This document shows, in pieces, positions 11,175-23,265 of a DNA stretch of 64,000 nt. A program made the position numbers and the translations under genes. The notes beneath the pieces are model-generated. The model searched no databases, was not told where the DNA came from, and saw only the letters and a list, made by a program, of their open reading frames with translations. The stretch comes from Acholoe squamosa (taxonomy: Eukaryota; Annelida; Polychaeta; Phyllodocida; Polynoidae), in assembly GCA_949317995.1 (NCBI GenBank), contig OX439050.1:18554061-18618060 (forward strand), given 5' to 3'. Positions within the stretch are counted from its first letter, which is position 1. Each line of letters opens with the position of its first letter.

Positions 11175-13292
11175 ATGTACAAAGGTTACAGCAGTGAGGC
11201 TCTAACCAACCACCTAGATGGGCCTGAATTAGATATTGAGGTCCCTTCACCTAGTCCTTACAGTAAACTGATTGGTCTGTGTAACAACTTCCTTAACCGA
11301 CATCATCCTGTCAAGTCAATAAGGGTTAAGGTTAACCCCCCGAAAGGTTACTCAGTGGCTATGGACCGTTTATCTAATCCCAAAAAGAAATATTTAAAAA
11401 AATTGAGAAAATATCATGGTCCTCCACCCAACCCAAATCTGTTATTGTTACGAAACTTAGATATCCGGATTAAAAACGAACTATCAAAGAATCGTAAGGC
11501 AGAAGTACTCTCGAATTTACACAAACATAGAAATGACCCCCGGCGCTTTTGGCAAGAAATATCCTAGATCTGGAAAGGTCCTAAAAAGGAGAATGTATTA
11601 AATCTGGAAACTAATGATGGCATCTCTATAGCTCGCTGTGCTACCGCCACATATGTGAATGAGTTCTATGTTGGTGTTGGTCCTACGTTAGCTGCAGCCA
11701 TTCAGATGCCTAATGCCTATTCTTGTAACAGGCTGAGACAACTGATGGGAGCTGCTCGAGTCGATATTGATTATATATTGGAATTACGACCACCAACTAT
11801 ACAAAACTGTATTACCCTTATTAAGGGGATTAATACTGGCAAGTCATCCAGTATTAAGGATATTAGGGCTATCATACTGCATGACATCATGCTTTACAAA
11901 CCGGTACTATTAAGGGATATTATACATCAGTCAATAATTGATGCGAGAGTAGATATAATCATGAAAAAAGCTAATGTGATCCCTTTGCCGAAAACTGGAA
12001 ATCTACGAGACATCTCAAATTGGCGGCCTATTAGTCAGCTGAACTTAATATCCAAACTGATTGAGAAGGTAATTCATGCACAAATACTTGATCATCTTCT
12101 AAGATATAACATTATAAGTAAAAATCAGTATGGTTTTATGCCAGGAAGATCCACTTCCAATGCAATTTATCAATTGACTCATAGTCTTTTTGAAGGTTAT
12201 AATGGGAGGGAGTGCTCGGCCGTAGTCTTCCTCGATCTGAGAAAGGCTTTTGATACGGTCGACCACTCACTCCTACTAATTGAGTTGAGTAATATCCGAA
12301 TATCACCTAGGAGTATTGAATGGCTAAAGTCCTATTTGGTTGGCAGAACCCAATGTACAACTGCCAATGGTGTAACTTCCCAAGATCTTTCTATTACATG
12401 CGGAGTACCCCAAGGCTCGGTCTTGGGGCCACTATTATTTATCATTTACATCAATAAGGTTGTTTCTGTAATTGAGAAATGTAGTTTTTGTCTCTATGCT
12501 GATGATCTTGTAATTTATACCCATAGTAAAGATCCAAATGTTGTACTTGGTGATATTCAACATGATCTGAATAATGTTTATACCTGGTGCTGTATGTATA
12601 AACTTACTGTAAATGTAGATAAAACTCACCTATTATGGTGTGCACCAAGCCTGTTATATAATAGGATGCAGCTGAAGCATTGCTCAGTTAGTCTAGGTGG
12701 TGTATTTTTGAAAGTGGTCGACTCTTTCAATTATCTAGGGGTCCTTATAGATAAACAACTGAATTTTAAGGAACATTTGGATAAGGTGAAAAATATTTTT
12801 CAATCAAAAATGTACCAATTGAGACGGATCCTTCAGTATATTGACACTTACCTTGCTGTAAAATTGTATAAACAAATGGTGCTACCTGCTATTGAACATG
12901 CCAATTTTATACACGAATGTGGTCCTAACTCTGTGGTGAATAAACTGCAGACCATGCAGAATCATTGCCTGCGATTATGTTATCGAATTAGGGACCCTCG
13001 TGATATAACGGTACATGAATTACATGTAAGGTCGAGATGTAAGCTATTACAGGTAAGAAGGAATAAATGTCTCCTTGGCATTATGTTCGATGCCTCTAAG
13101 GACTCAGATAATGTATATGTTCCACCACGTGCACTCCGCGGCAATGTTAAAGTGCAACTAAATGTTAGCCGATCTACGTGCCTTGCATATGATATGAGTC
13201 CACTTGTCAGAGGCAAGGTGCTTTGGGATAAACTGGATGCTGATGTTCAGAAATTGGAATCCAAAAAGCAATTTATGTTGAAAATTAGTTAG
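11175..13292 (+). pseudogene. LINE reverse transcriptase, one internal stop
   Basis: The frame is open from 11175 to 13292 apart from a single in-frame TAG at 11565-11567. Reverse transcriptase blocks appear in order: a WRPIS(Q)LN motif, NQYGFMPGRST, FLDLRKAFDTVDH (first catalytic Asp), GVPQGSVLGPLLF and the YADD active-site box near 12500. A C-terminal thumb and linker region follows, with a Cys-bearing segment. Sequence similarity to CR1/Jockey elements is the basis of the class call. There is no RNase H domain. A 5'-truncated relative of the C-terminal part lies at about 36.7-37.5 kb. Confidence 0.88.
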
Positions 13293-13562
13293 TAATTGAG
13301 ATTAGTATGTCATTGAATATAAGTATGTGTCTGTTGGGAGCCCACTCCGATATCAATGTATTTTATCATAAAGACTAATTGCTGGCATAACCTGGAATCA
13401 CCTAGTAAGCGCCTATTGTATTCCCATATGCAATGCATTGTGAAATAATTTTTCCTTTGTGTATGGTTATAATTATTGTCATTTCCTGGCTGATCCTGAA
13501 AAGCTTCGTGTTGTATGATGTTATTTGGCCAATAAACTTGTAAAACTCAAACTCAAACTCAA

Positions 13563-16330
13563 CTAGTATCATGAGGAACCAAGCATGCACAGAACCTTCA
13601 CATTTTAAAAGGAGCAGCATGGAACATAGATGAAGTATTCATGCAAGAACATCTTTATATTAAACAATTTGGAAATATGTTAGTACTAATGAATTTTGGT
13701 ATCTTCTGATTTTCCGTTGAAAGAAAGAACAAATGACACATAATGCTAATTTTAGTACAACATTGTTATTGTCATATTCTTCATTAGGAGAATATACATG
13801 ATTAAATGGCAGTAAAGATGATTTATTCCAGCACATTATACAGAGATGTAGGGGTGGAGTTAACTGTTTGGTTGTACATTTTCTGGGATCCCACTGCAAA
13901 TGAGGCTCAGTATGTATAGAAAATACATGTAGACAACTTAAATGTGTCCCCTAGTAGTGACAAATGAACCATGGTAAAGTATCCATAGTGACATGTATAG
14001 CATGTAGTTATAGAACAGGAAAGGTAAATTGATAATAAAGGTTGATGTTTTACCAGTAACAGATAAGGATTCCAGTATATAACAATCACCTTCAGCACAT
14101 ATAATATGTTCAGCTAGTATCAGTAGACACTTATTTTCATTAAGTCATGGTATATGGAGTCCCTTGACTCATTGCTTTGGTGTACAAATGACAAATTCAG
14201 CAGAAATCTAGCAGTCGGTTTGTATTCTAACCCATGATATTGAACTGTGTGTAGAAAAAAATGCCAAGCCTGGGAGACACCAGGACTTTTGACAGGTTAG
14301 AGCCAACATATAGATGGATCATTCCTGTGAAAACCAGCTTTCTTTGAATTTATCCAACGTTCGGGCCTTATTTTGCCTAATTTTACTGGACTATAACTTT
14401 AGCTGTCATCAAGCCTCACTTAAGAAGATAACAAGGGTAAAAAGTTGATATTACCATCTATTATCTGTGAGACTCTGGGTATTTCCATTTTACTTTTATT
14501 CAATTGCTATATTTTGGATTTTTAGCTCTCTTAGAGCCTGGTCGTTATTGATGACCAGAAAGATCCAGAATAGCTCCAATTCTAAAAAGCCAAACAGTTT
14601 TTTTCCGTCATGTCAAGAGAAGAAGATACAATCCCATGTGTTAAACCAAATGATCACTAGTACACAGTCAAAAGTTACTGTTGAATCAACCAGAGATCCT
14701 AGGAAAATTGAACAGTGACCCATCGTAATTGTATTGCAGTAAACCAGTGTAGTTTTACAAGAAGCCCCAGGTGGCAGTATGGGGGTACAAGGAATCTCTG
14801 AGAACGTAACTACATGCCATTTTTTACAGCGATCAAATCGGACCATTATTAAGGTTTTTACAACATAAAACAAAAAGCATTAACATATTATGATTTTTTT
14901 TCTCAAAACTTCATCAGTCCTAATGGATTTCATGATGAAAATAGAATGTACATCCTTGCTTTAGAATATTTCTTCATTCCCAGAAAATGCCCTTAGATAC
15001 TCGTTATGTTTTGGTCCTAAGAGAATTGAACCGGGCCTGCAGAATTAGAAATCTGCAGGAACGAATGTCATGCATGGTGAAAAACATTTCACAAAGACTT
15101 GGTATCTACAGGCTGAACGATTAAAAGTCCCAACTCCTGAGTGAAATGTTGCCCGTTTGAGCACAGTGGTCTCAAATAATCGCAAGCTTGATAAGTAAAT
15201 TGATAAGTGCAGGTTGTCAAATGACCACAGGGTGCAGCCTACTAGTGAGCGAAGAATAGATGAAAAGGGCAATAAATGAGCTATATTATTAACTACAGAG
15301 ACATACTATATATCAATGGAAAGGGAATTGAATAGTAGAGAAGGTTAGATATATTGGAAGATTAATAAGTAAACAATCAAGTCATTTTCTAATTCATTTT
15401 TGTATTTGAAGAGATTAAATAAATGCTTAGATAGGCCTCCAAACTTGTCCATCCTCCCCACCCAGGTCATTCTACTACACATGAAGGTAGCCATGGTGAG
15501 TAGACACATTTAGGGAATAAGGGGCCTGAGATGACTCAATACAGTCTAGTGCATGACCATGGCCATGATCAAGTGCTTTATTCCTGTTATAACACAGAAA
15601 AAATCATATATCAGCCACGTAATAGCATAGGGACATTAATTATGAAGTCTAAAGGTGAGATGAAGTTAACCTCCTGTACTGGGAGTGGAATATCCATCTA
15701 GATAATGCACAGTCAATCAGCCAACCAGAATGCAGCATGGTGGATAATGCACCATGAATTTGTCCAGCTGTGTTATAACAGGGCCGAATTCATGCATCAA
15801 TCTCTTGCTTCTGGTAATCGTTGGACATACACTTGTTGTATGTATGTGTCGGAAGTTGGAGTTTTCTTCCATCAGAAGTTGGGATTTTGTTGCATTAAAG
15901 TTGGGCTTTTTAACTCAGGAGTTTCCATTCTGTTAAGGGTTCTGTTCATATGATCAAAAATTAGGGATTATCTTGGACAGTGCATTATCAAAATTGTCAC
16001 GATTTTGTTCATATTCATACCCCTCTGAGGGGTCTGGAAAATGTTCAGTGAGTGCATATGAAAACCCAACACCCGCTCCCCCAAATTAAATAAATGGCCA
16101 CTTCCTTAGTCATTATGGGGCCCCCAAATCGTCATTACGAATACTTCAAGTGCGACATATATCCCATTGCCCCCCCCCCCCCTGCTATTTCAGGTTTGAA
16201 GTACTAATATGTATCACAGTGTTGGTGTGGGTGTGACCACGTTAGTTCTTCACAGTGACATGAAGTTGTCATTTGTGGTACCATCAAGTTGAGAACCTAA
16301 AGTTGTCAGCACTGACTTGTTTGAAACCTT
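13563..16330. other. Intergenic stretch, few landmarks
   Basis: No exon is convincing. A segment near 14755-14800 (ACAAGAAGCCCCAGGTGGCA and GTACAAGGAA) recurs near 38953-39000, so it belongs to a dispersed repeat. A C-homopolymer lies at about 16171-16182. Sequence near 16270-16325 (ATCAAGTTGAGAACCTAAAG and CAGCACTGACT) is a diverged half of the foldback element found intact at 26370-26649. Confidence 0.5.
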
Positions 16331-16785
16331 GTCAGTTTCCCGGTCCCTGCACTTCCCTTATACATACACCATGCGTGTTACCAAAAGCTAGGGGAAAGGG
16401 GGATATTTTGTCAAAATCTGTATGTCCGTGGATTTGAGAAAAAGGGGGTGTTTTTTGTGGGGAGAATATGTGAAAATCAAAAAATGGGGGCTTATTGAAC
16501 TCTCAAATAATTATGGTTGAAAAAATGTATCATCTTTTTCAGTTTTTGTTGAAATAGGGGTTATATTGGTGGCCCAAAAGTCAGTGTTTTGAGGAAAAGG
16601 GGGTAAATTTGTAAAGATGTTAGCATTTTCAAGGGAAAAGGCGCTTTTTTAGGGTAAAAAAGTCAGTGTTTTTCATGATAAGGGGGTATTTTTTCACCCC
16701 AAATACCCGTGGAATGGGGGTGTTTTTGAAAACCTGTAACGAGCATGGTGTCATTTTGTTCAGTAAGTGCAGGGACCGGGGTCAG
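16331..16785. mobile_element. MITE-like element with GGTCCCTGCACTT inverted ends
   Basis: CCCGGTCCCTGCACTT at the left end is mirrored by AAGTGCAGGGACCGGG at the right end, about 400 bp apart. The interior is a degenerate array of A(4-5)G(5) runs, for example AAAAGGGGGTGTTTTT, separated by T-runs. No coding capacity is seen, so it would be non-autonomous. Confidence 0.6.
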
Positions 16786-17162
16786 TTTTCAGTGCAGTCC
16801 ATGACATATGGCCATAAAATATTTAAAGCGTTGTATTCACATGTAATAAATAACAGTTTAGCCTATACCAGTAGTATGCCTATCCCCACCTGCCCCATGT
16901 TGTCAGAGTCTATCGACAAGTCTGTGCCTGTTATGAGCAGGGGAGGGCACTCGCATGCCATTTTTAGACCTAGGACTGAGACATTCCTGCCAGGCTGCTA
17001 TAACACATCAAAATGCAGCATAGATCCCCAGATAACAGTTGATAGAGGCAATCTTAAATTTGTTTTATGGACATAACCACATGCATTCCAGTATATATCA
17101 TTAACAAATTCTATGCTAGAGTCAAGGATTATGCTACTATAGTGGACGGTGAAAATTGCGTT

Positions 17163-17235
17163 TGGACTTTTCGGGATTTGAACCCAAGACCTTCTCATAA
17201 TGAAGCTGATGCTGTACCACTGAGCTAGAATCCCG
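17163..17235 (-). repeat. tRNA-like SINE head or tRNA pseudogene
   Basis: On the minus strand TAGCTCAGTGGTACAGC is a good A box and GGTTCAAATCCC a perfect B box, at tRNA-like spacing. The acceptor stem and anticodon stem do not pair well, so this is not a functional tRNA gene. A polymerase III SINE head is the likeliest reading. Confidence 0.6.
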
Positions 17236-18078
17236 TGCCTCCCGTCACCAACCGACCAACCACACCTGGATTGGTACGATACACATTAGAAGGCATTGAT
17301 TTCCCGGTGACTCGCCCCTAGGGGTCAGTCCACCGAGGACGGGGAATTACTGCTCCTACACTTCCAAATATTGATGGATCAATGCACATTTACCTGATCG
17401 TGCACCTTAACTTGTTTGTTTAGGAAAGAAATCAGGATCAAACTCATTTTTGAAACCCTGATATGGGAGTTGTGTTTGTTACTATACAGACTTACCTGGT
17501 TTGATTATCAACCAATGAATAACACCATCTATTCACTACAGTCCTCTGGGGGGGGGTATCCATCTGATAACTGCTATGAGTGATAACCGCTGGGAACAGG
17601 CTGGCGGCGCCCATTGGACAATCCGCTACCTTGGTATAGAAAGTATATGGAGTGGCCTCCCCAGGAGGTGTTTCTCAGTCATGGCCTGTGTGCTCTGTAG
17701 TTCTATGTAGATCAGTGTTATATATGCTGGATTGTCTTAGCCTCAGGTACCACACAGCAGGACACCTACACAGTGGGATACAAAGCCCGGCAAAGCCTGG
17801 GGAGTAAGCTACGTGAGTTAGCTACATGTATATATTAATGGACTGAAATGTTAGGTAGAGTATTACGTTTTACATTATTTATATTAGCAGAAATACTTTT
17901 GTCCAGTGCTTAAGTCTATTCTGTAAATTATGTATACATGTAGTTCCATAGATTTATTTAGATAATAGAAACATAGGCTGGAGTATTTCTCAATAATGCA
18001 TATATAGATTTAGCCTCGATAAATTCCCTCTGATTTAGTAGCTGGACATAGAGGGGTAGGTGAGAGTCATTATTATAG

Positions 18079-18475
18079 CTAGGCATTATAAAGAATTCCC
18101 ATGTGTTTCCAGTAACATGGCTCAAAGGCCTAGTGTCAGTAGGTCGGATTTTTTTTCTTTTTGATTTTTCTCTGGAAATGTATGAGCAGATCTGTCTGAT
18201 TCTTTTATCTAATGATAATAATATGAAAAAGGTATGAGCAATGTGAAAAATGTGAAAAGAATGTCTGCATAATTAAGCTACAAAATGTATTATCTTTAAA
18301 TCCAAAGAATACATTCATTTAAAATATGGAAAAGAAATATTATGAAAAAAAATACGAAAAAAAAATTATAAAAATTCTTTAAAGAATTCTCAAAATTAAA
18401 AACAAAGTTTAGGGCCGGCCCTGTTTTGCTAGAGTCGGTCGGGTGACTGGAATAAACATTTTCTTATGCCCTAAT
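18079..18475. mobile_element. GGCCTAA MITE, copy 1
   Basis: The left end reads TAGGCATTATAAAG then GTGTTTCCAGTAACATGG. The right end is a mirrored CCTGTTTTGCTAGAGTCGG, CGGGTGACTGG and ATGCCCTAA. The interior is AT-rich with long A and T runs and no coding frame. At least four further copies or fragments occur in this window (20656, 23266, 39863, 58151), which define the family. Confidence 0.75.
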
Positions 18476-19367
18476 TAGAAAACTACACCATCTACATGTG
18501 ATTATACACAGGTTAAGGTGTGCCTATACGGTTAGTTTGAGTTCCCAAGATGATAGGTCTTCTTATGAGAACCATGTAGATCTAAGGTGATGACGACCGA
18601 ATCTATGTGCTTAAATGAAGATAGAAATCATGTTTCCAATACATTTATTGAGTTCAGTGTTCTTTTGTAGCCCATACTAGTCTAATACGCCTGAACTCAT
18701 CCTGTCCAGCTCAGGAGGTTGGTGGATTTGAGGGTGGGGGGGGGGGGTTTAAAAAAATCAGACCCCTCGGGGGTGGGGACAGAAAGAAATATCACCCCTT
18801 TTTTATAGCAAAAATATACAACGAACACGTTACAAGTCTACAATAAAAGGGGGACCGAAAAATTCCAAAAGGAAGGGGCCCCACAATCCCAGCACCATGG
18901 CGTATCGTGTCAGGCTATTTTTATTTAATATGACTGTAATACCTAGATATATGGCGATATAAGCTATACATGTATAAACCCGCCCCCTGCAGGTGATTTC
19001 TGGCAGCATGTTGTTTTGTTGTTATTGGCACGTGTTTGGACCACAGGAGTGCAAAATAAAAGCATGATATATTGTTTTACTCACCCACACCGGGCTGACC
19101 TAAGATTTCTCAATAGAAGTTTGAAAATAAAAGATCGCTCCTGGAATTGATTTTATTTCAAGGATTACGGTTTTGGCAATATAATTCTCAATTATCAAAA
19201 TTGCCTCTGAGTGTCAGGAAATGTTTTTGATGAAGTACATGTACTTTATAATCGTTAACTTCAACTTGCAAAGCGAGTTGAAGCTCAAGGGACAGCTATA
19301 AGCGGAAGATAAATCCATGACAGGATAGGCAAAGACAAAACATTCCCCACCATTCATTACACCTACA
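18476..19367. other. Intergenic stretch, nothing recognised
   Basis: Contains a short G-homopolymer near 18737-18748 and no supported exon or repeat ends. Confidence 0.4.
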
Positions 19368-19441
19368 GTCCACTGGGCCTCTGTCACCAGATCTTATAAA
19401 GGATATGTATGACTCAATCTTGCGACAGAGGCCAAGTGGAC
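19368..19441. repeat. Short hairpin repeat, copy 1
   Basis: GTCCACTGGGCCTCTGTC and its near-perfect inverse GACAGAGGCCAAGTGGAC bracket a 38-bp loop. A related hairpin, preceded by the same CCATTCATTACACC phrase, lies at 22266-22339, so this is a small dispersed foldback family. Confidence 0.75.
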
Positions 19442-19664
19442 CATGGGTTTACTAAGCAGGTTTATACCACGATTTCAGCACTTCCGGTGGGTTTATATGC
19501 AGTTTAGCCGTGCATTATTCTGCATATACCACCCTTGTGCATTTTTGAAATTTTTGGTATATACTTTTTCGGTGTCAAGTTGGACTTAGAATATTTTTGG
19601 AGACGCTGGCGGACATAGAAATTTAGCCTCGCCATTGTTTCAATGTGAAAAACCGTCCCAACTC

Positions 19665-19731
19665 GTATGAGGATTGAACCCCGGCCGCAGTGGTGGTAGG
19701 CGAAGGCCTTAGCCATAGCGCCACACTGAAC
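19665..19731 (-). repeat. tRNA-like SINE head
   Basis: On the minus strand GTGTGGCGCTATGGCTAAGG resembles an A box and GGGGTTCAATCC is a good B box. No cloverleaf closes, so it is tRNA-derived rather than a tRNA gene. Confidence 0.55.
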
Positions 19732-19801
19732 GGTGATGAAACACAATGCGAAAATAAATAAATTCTAACCTGAGGTCCTAGTGGTACGTTTCCATTCAGT
19801 T

Positions 19802-20170
19802 TTCGTATTGATTCTAAGCTTGTCATGTTATAATATTAAAATCCCAAGAAGTATTCGATCCATAGACGAGGAATGCGTGCTAATTTTCTCCATTTTCTTC
19901 GATATAAATAAGAATCCATTGATTTTCCCAACGTACGCGAGTCGCGGCCCGGTTCGCTCTGTGCGAAGCCATTGTTTTTGTTCCTTGCCGGGAGAGGTAC
20001 CGCTGTGTATACAGTCACTTTTCGTATGGAATCCAAGCTTGTCATGTTATAATATCGAAATCCCAAGAAGTTTTCGATCCATAGAAGAGGAATGCGTGCT
20101 AATTTTCTCCATTTTCTTCGATATAAATAAGAATCCATTGATTTTCCCAACGTACGCGAGTCGCGGTCCG
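19802..20170. repeat. Two 150-bp direct repeats, offset 219 bp
   Basis: Copies at 19802-19951 and 20021-20170 are almost identical. Each holds AAGCTTGTCATGTTATAATA, GAGGAATGCGTGCTAATTTT, ATAAATAAGAATCCATTGAT and ACGCGAGTCGCGG. The AATCCATTGATTTTCC core recurs at 34018 and inverted at 34180, so a family of this repeat sits near both membrane-protein genes. Confidence 0.8.
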
Positions 20171-20259
20171 GCCATTCCCACCCGCCTCCTTGTCCGGCGA
20201 AAGTGTGTCAGTGGCCCGGATGTAGATATAGGTCATCCGCTCGCTGTACGGGGAAGACA

Positions 20260-20341
20260 ATGGCTTCGCGCAGAGCGGACACGGGCCGTGTCGCTTGCAC
20301 TTCCAAAATGTCTTCGCCTGGCTATATTCTTTGGATTTCAG
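20260..20341 (+). CDS. Possible first coding exon, weak
   Basis: An ATG opens a 27-codon frame ending in a consensus donor (G|GTAAGA), outgoing phase 1. It lies 1.65 kb upstream of the membrane-protein exon at 21994, which needs incoming phase 2, so at least one further exon would be required between them. A diverged copy of the donor end (ATGTCCTCTCCT, then GGTAAGAAATTAATACAAAA) is found near 34390-34440. That argues this may be part of a repeat. I could not find the connecting exon. Confidence 0.18.
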
Positions 20342-20390
20342 GTAAGAAATTGATACAAAATGGAGGAAATGGTGGTATAAACCTATTAGG

Positions 20391-20496
20391 TGATGCATAT
20401 CGGGGCCCCACGGGCTGTATATGCTGTATATACCCTCGCCGCTCCGCGGCTCAGGTATATACAGCATATACAGCCCTAGGGCCCTGATATGCATCA
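20391..20496. repeat. Foldback hairpin with 42-bp arms
   Basis: TGATGCATATCGGGGCCC and GGGCTGTATATGCTGTATAT on the left are mirrored on the right by ATATACAGCATATACAGCCC and TGATATGCATCA. The loop is a GC-rich CTCGCCGCTCCGCGGCTC. The sequence would extrude as a cruciform or be a foldback transposon remnant. Confidence 0.85.
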
Positions 20497-20655
20497 TCTA
20501 TTAGCTTAATGACACAGAGAACACATTATAACGGATAATAAGTACATGTATTGACACCGTAGTGATGTGAGATAAGACGGCCATCTGAGATAGCTGCACA
20601 GCTTAGCCTTAAACCGTCAAGGGTCACATAGTACACGAAACCTCAAAAGACAGCA

Positions 20656-20993
20656 TAAGGCCAAGAAAAATAAAAGATGTGTTACCAGTAACATAGCTCA
20701 AAGAGCTAGGGTCGGTAGGTTGGATTTTTTTTTTTATTTTTTTTTTTACATTTATATAGGGAATGTTAGGACACATATTAATGAATGTATCAAATTCTTT
20801 GATTTCATTGTAAAATAATGATGGGAAAATGACAACTGTGAGAGAGGGGAAGAACATGTACTGAAAAAAAATCTTTAAAATATGAAAAAATGAGACAAAA
20901 TTCTTAAAAATCACAAAAAAAAAAAGGTTTTTGCCCCTGTTTTGCTAGGGTCGGTCGGGTTACTGGAAACAAACCTTTTTGTCTTTGGCCTAA
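20656..20993. mobile_element. GGCCTAA MITE, copy 2
   Basis: Inverted ends TAAGGCCAAGAAAAATAAAA plus TGTTACCAGTAACAT and, mirrored, CCTGTTTTGCTAGGGTCGG, GTTACTGGAAACAAACC and TTTGGCCTAA enclose a 240-bp T/A-rich core without coding capacity. Length is about 338 bp. Confidence 0.8.
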
Positions 20994-21993
20994 TGAATTG
21001 ACAGGGTTGATACACTCCCTGAAAGTCAACATAATGCACCAATGAAGTTACTTACACACCAGCACTTCATTTGTGCATTATGACCATGCACCAATGGACC
21101 TGGTGCATCAATGCATTAGCGGCCCTTAAAGGGTTAAGTTAAAGGTGTGGTAATCAAGAGGTGACAAAGCTCTCTATGCTATAGACTGCCACATAGCGGT
21201 ACATTGTATAGACAGCTTGAACTGTCACTCAGTTGTAGACTGATACATACAGGTACAGACGGGATTATATATCCCATGGAGTCCAGACTTGAAACTTCTA
21301 TATCGACCTGTAAGTGAAACGTTTTTCCAGCTAAAGGGGAGCAATTTTTTTTTCTTTTTAAAATAAACTTTTAATTTCATCCGTGGTACAGGTCGTCCTC
21401 CCAGGCTTTGTTCTAAGGGATGCTGACGCACTTGATAATGCACTATGTCCATGGTCGTCATGATGCATGAATGCAGCCTTGGCGAGTTACTCGCCATGAC
21501 CACCAATGCATCGTGCTGACCCTACGTAGTTGATGCACCATCCTGTATGGTTGGCATGATACACCACTGCAGTGCTGGCGAGTGGTCTCTCCAACTTTAT
21601 TGGTGCATTATGATGACATATATGGGCAAGATGCATTAATGCATGCATTTGCGACCCTTTAAAAGGTCAACCTATGTTTCACAAACACTGGTCATAAACG
21701 ATATAACAGGATGCGAGTTAATCGCAAATCAATCTTTATATTTTCCAGGTAACCTTGTAGGAAAATGGTTGATTGGTGGGTAGGGTAAGTTGAGCTTCTT
21801 AAAACAATTAATTTTATTCTGAATTTTCTCAAAATGATTTCATCTGGACACACTACTTCCAATACAGAATTCTTTCTACTAGATAAACACACCTTCTAAT
21901 GGGATTAGCTCTATTCTGAATAAATAATACGTCTTAGACATGTTTTCTATTTGTCTTTTTATTTCTAAATATTTTATATTTGCTTCCTCCCAG
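20994..21993. other. Palindrome-rich GCATCA/TGATGC repeat region and 5' intron of the first membrane-protein gene
   Basis: Multiple short inverted motifs such as TGGTGCAT, ATGATGCATGAATGCAGCC and GGCGAGTTACTCGCC occur between about 21020 and 21665. The same phrases recur near 25245-25300 and 28580-28690 (GGGCTGCATTCATGCATCAT), so this is a dispersed foldback repeat. No exon was recognised before 21994. Confidence 0.5.
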
Positions 21994-22124
21994 GTTCAGT
22001 ATAGCTATCAGTGCCTTTTGGCTGATTATCTTATTTCTGTCATGTCTGAGATACATGAAAAGACGGCAACAGATGCAGGCCCGTGTAACACATGTTAACA
22101 CTGCAGGTCCTATCATAGTTGGGG
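21994..22124 (+). CDS. Single-pass membrane protein 1, transmembrane exon
   Basis: The acceptor TTCCTCCCAG and donor G|GTAAGT bound a 131-bp exon with incoming phase 2 and outgoing phase 1. It encodes about 20 hydrophobic residues (FSIAISAFWLIILFLSCL) followed at once by a basic stop-transfer run (RYMKRRQQ), as in a type I or III single-pass protein with a cytoplasmic C-terminus. It joins in phase to the proline-rich exon at 22777. The exon at 30508 has the same phases and layout and must be a paralogue. The overall plan (membrane segment, basic collar, PPxY tail) resembles the Shisa, CYYR1, VOPP1 and WBP1 type of small adaptor proteins. I cannot choose among them because the extracellular exon was not found. 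Confidence 0.75.
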
Positions 22125-22265
22125 GTAAGTTTGACTGAACCTTTATTACTTTACCATTCATTACACCCACTTTTCGTATTAAAGGTGCATTTTAACCTTC
22201 TCTCACACATGCGAGATTATAGGCCCATGAACACGACTCTTGGAAGGACTTATCTTACATTGATA

Positions 22266-22339
22266 GTTCACTAGGCCTCTGTCGCAGAAATTTATATGGG
22301 AAATGTATGCCTCAATCACGCGACAGAGGCCATGTGGAC
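22266..22339. repeat. Short hairpin repeat, copy 2
   Basis: GTTCACTAGGCCTCTGTCGC and GCGACAGAGGCCATGTGGAC form arms around a 34-bp loop. It is related to the hairpin at 19368 and lies inside the intron between the first two exons of membrane protein 1. Confidence 0.7.
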
Positions 22340-22776
22340 TATGGGTTTTATATAGCATGTCTGAAAACAGTGATTATAAATATAAATAACACTTCAACGT
22401 GATTCAGTAAGGGTGGGTGAGTAGTAGATGTTTCAACAGCTAAGATCATACTTAGGGCAATAAAACTACATTGCACAATTGCCCAGGTTAAATGTATCGG
22501 TGCCTGTGTATATATGTGCACCATACACACTAAGAAGAGAGGGAAAAGAAGAGACAGATATAGAGTCTTTTAAGTTGGCTAGGGAAGCCCTGTTTTGGTA
22601 AGATGATTTAATCCATTGTAAACCAGACATATCTAATGTTTATAAAGTATTGCAAGATATATATTCAAGAAGTCACACTTAAAATGCAGGATGATATGAC
22701 ATCATATTCTATCAACAAATATCACAAATCGCTAAATGATGTTTTACATTTATTTTTTTTCTTTTATCAATAACAG

Positions 22777-22887
22777 GTTATAAGCCCCCTGACCAACATG
22801 TTCAGCCGCCTTACCCGGGGCCTGCCCCTCCACCCCCGTCATACGCCGCATCTACCATGTACCCCCCACCCCCTCCCTACTCAGCAA
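22777..22887 (+). CDS. Single-pass membrane protein 1, proline-rich exon
   Basis: The exon is 111 bp, phase 1 at both ends, bounded by TATCAATAACAG and A|GTAAGT. It encodes 37 residues dominated by Pro, Tyr and Ala. It ends with PPPPPY, a PPxY-type motif known to bind WW domains such as those of NEDD4-family ubiquitin ligases. PPPPSY lies 10-15 residues earlier. Being symmetric, the exon could be skipped without changing the frame. It continues in phase into the final exon at 24649. Confidence 0.8.
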
Positions 22888-23265
22888 GTAAGTACATTCC
22901 TACTTGGCAAAAGATTTTTTTTAACGTTTAAAATGTTTGTGCAGGTTCCTATGAGCCTCAGTGCTTTCATAGTAGATACACTGATAATCTTTAAGACCAA
23001 AAACTTAGTAGACTAACCTACTTAGTCATAATGATGAATACGTATGTCTAACTTTTTAGAGTTTGTTAGTCATCTCTGGCTAACCCAAGCTAGTCATTTC
23101 ATTTCTAGGAACGTGAATATGAATTTGATTTCCCAAAGTGATAAGAAGAGCAGGGTTGATCTTTTATGTGTCAAACCATTGTGTTTGTCTATATCAAGCT
23201 TTCACAGCTCTGAAGAACCATATTATATGCCTCACATCAATTATATTAACAACCCATGACCTACA

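Larger units (their letters stand above)
10432..13562 (+). mobile_element. CR1/Jockey-group non-LTR retrotransposon (LINE), decayed
   Basis: A single LINE copy carries an apurinic-type endonuclease region followed by a reverse transcriptase. It ends in AATAAACTTGTAAAACTC and a short (AAACTC)n-type tail at 13536-13562. The tandem short tail, rather than poly(A), fits the CR1/L2/I branch of non-LTR elements. About 350 bp of sequence before the first ATG (from about 10080) may be its 5' UTR. No ORF1 protein was recognised. Premature stops in both coding parts make it inactive. Confidence 0.85.

Noticed and set aside
10432-13292. RTE or L1 class for the LINE
   Set aside because: The RT blocks and the short tandem-repeat tail in place of poly(A) fit the CR1/Jockey group better; no L1-type ORF1 was seen.
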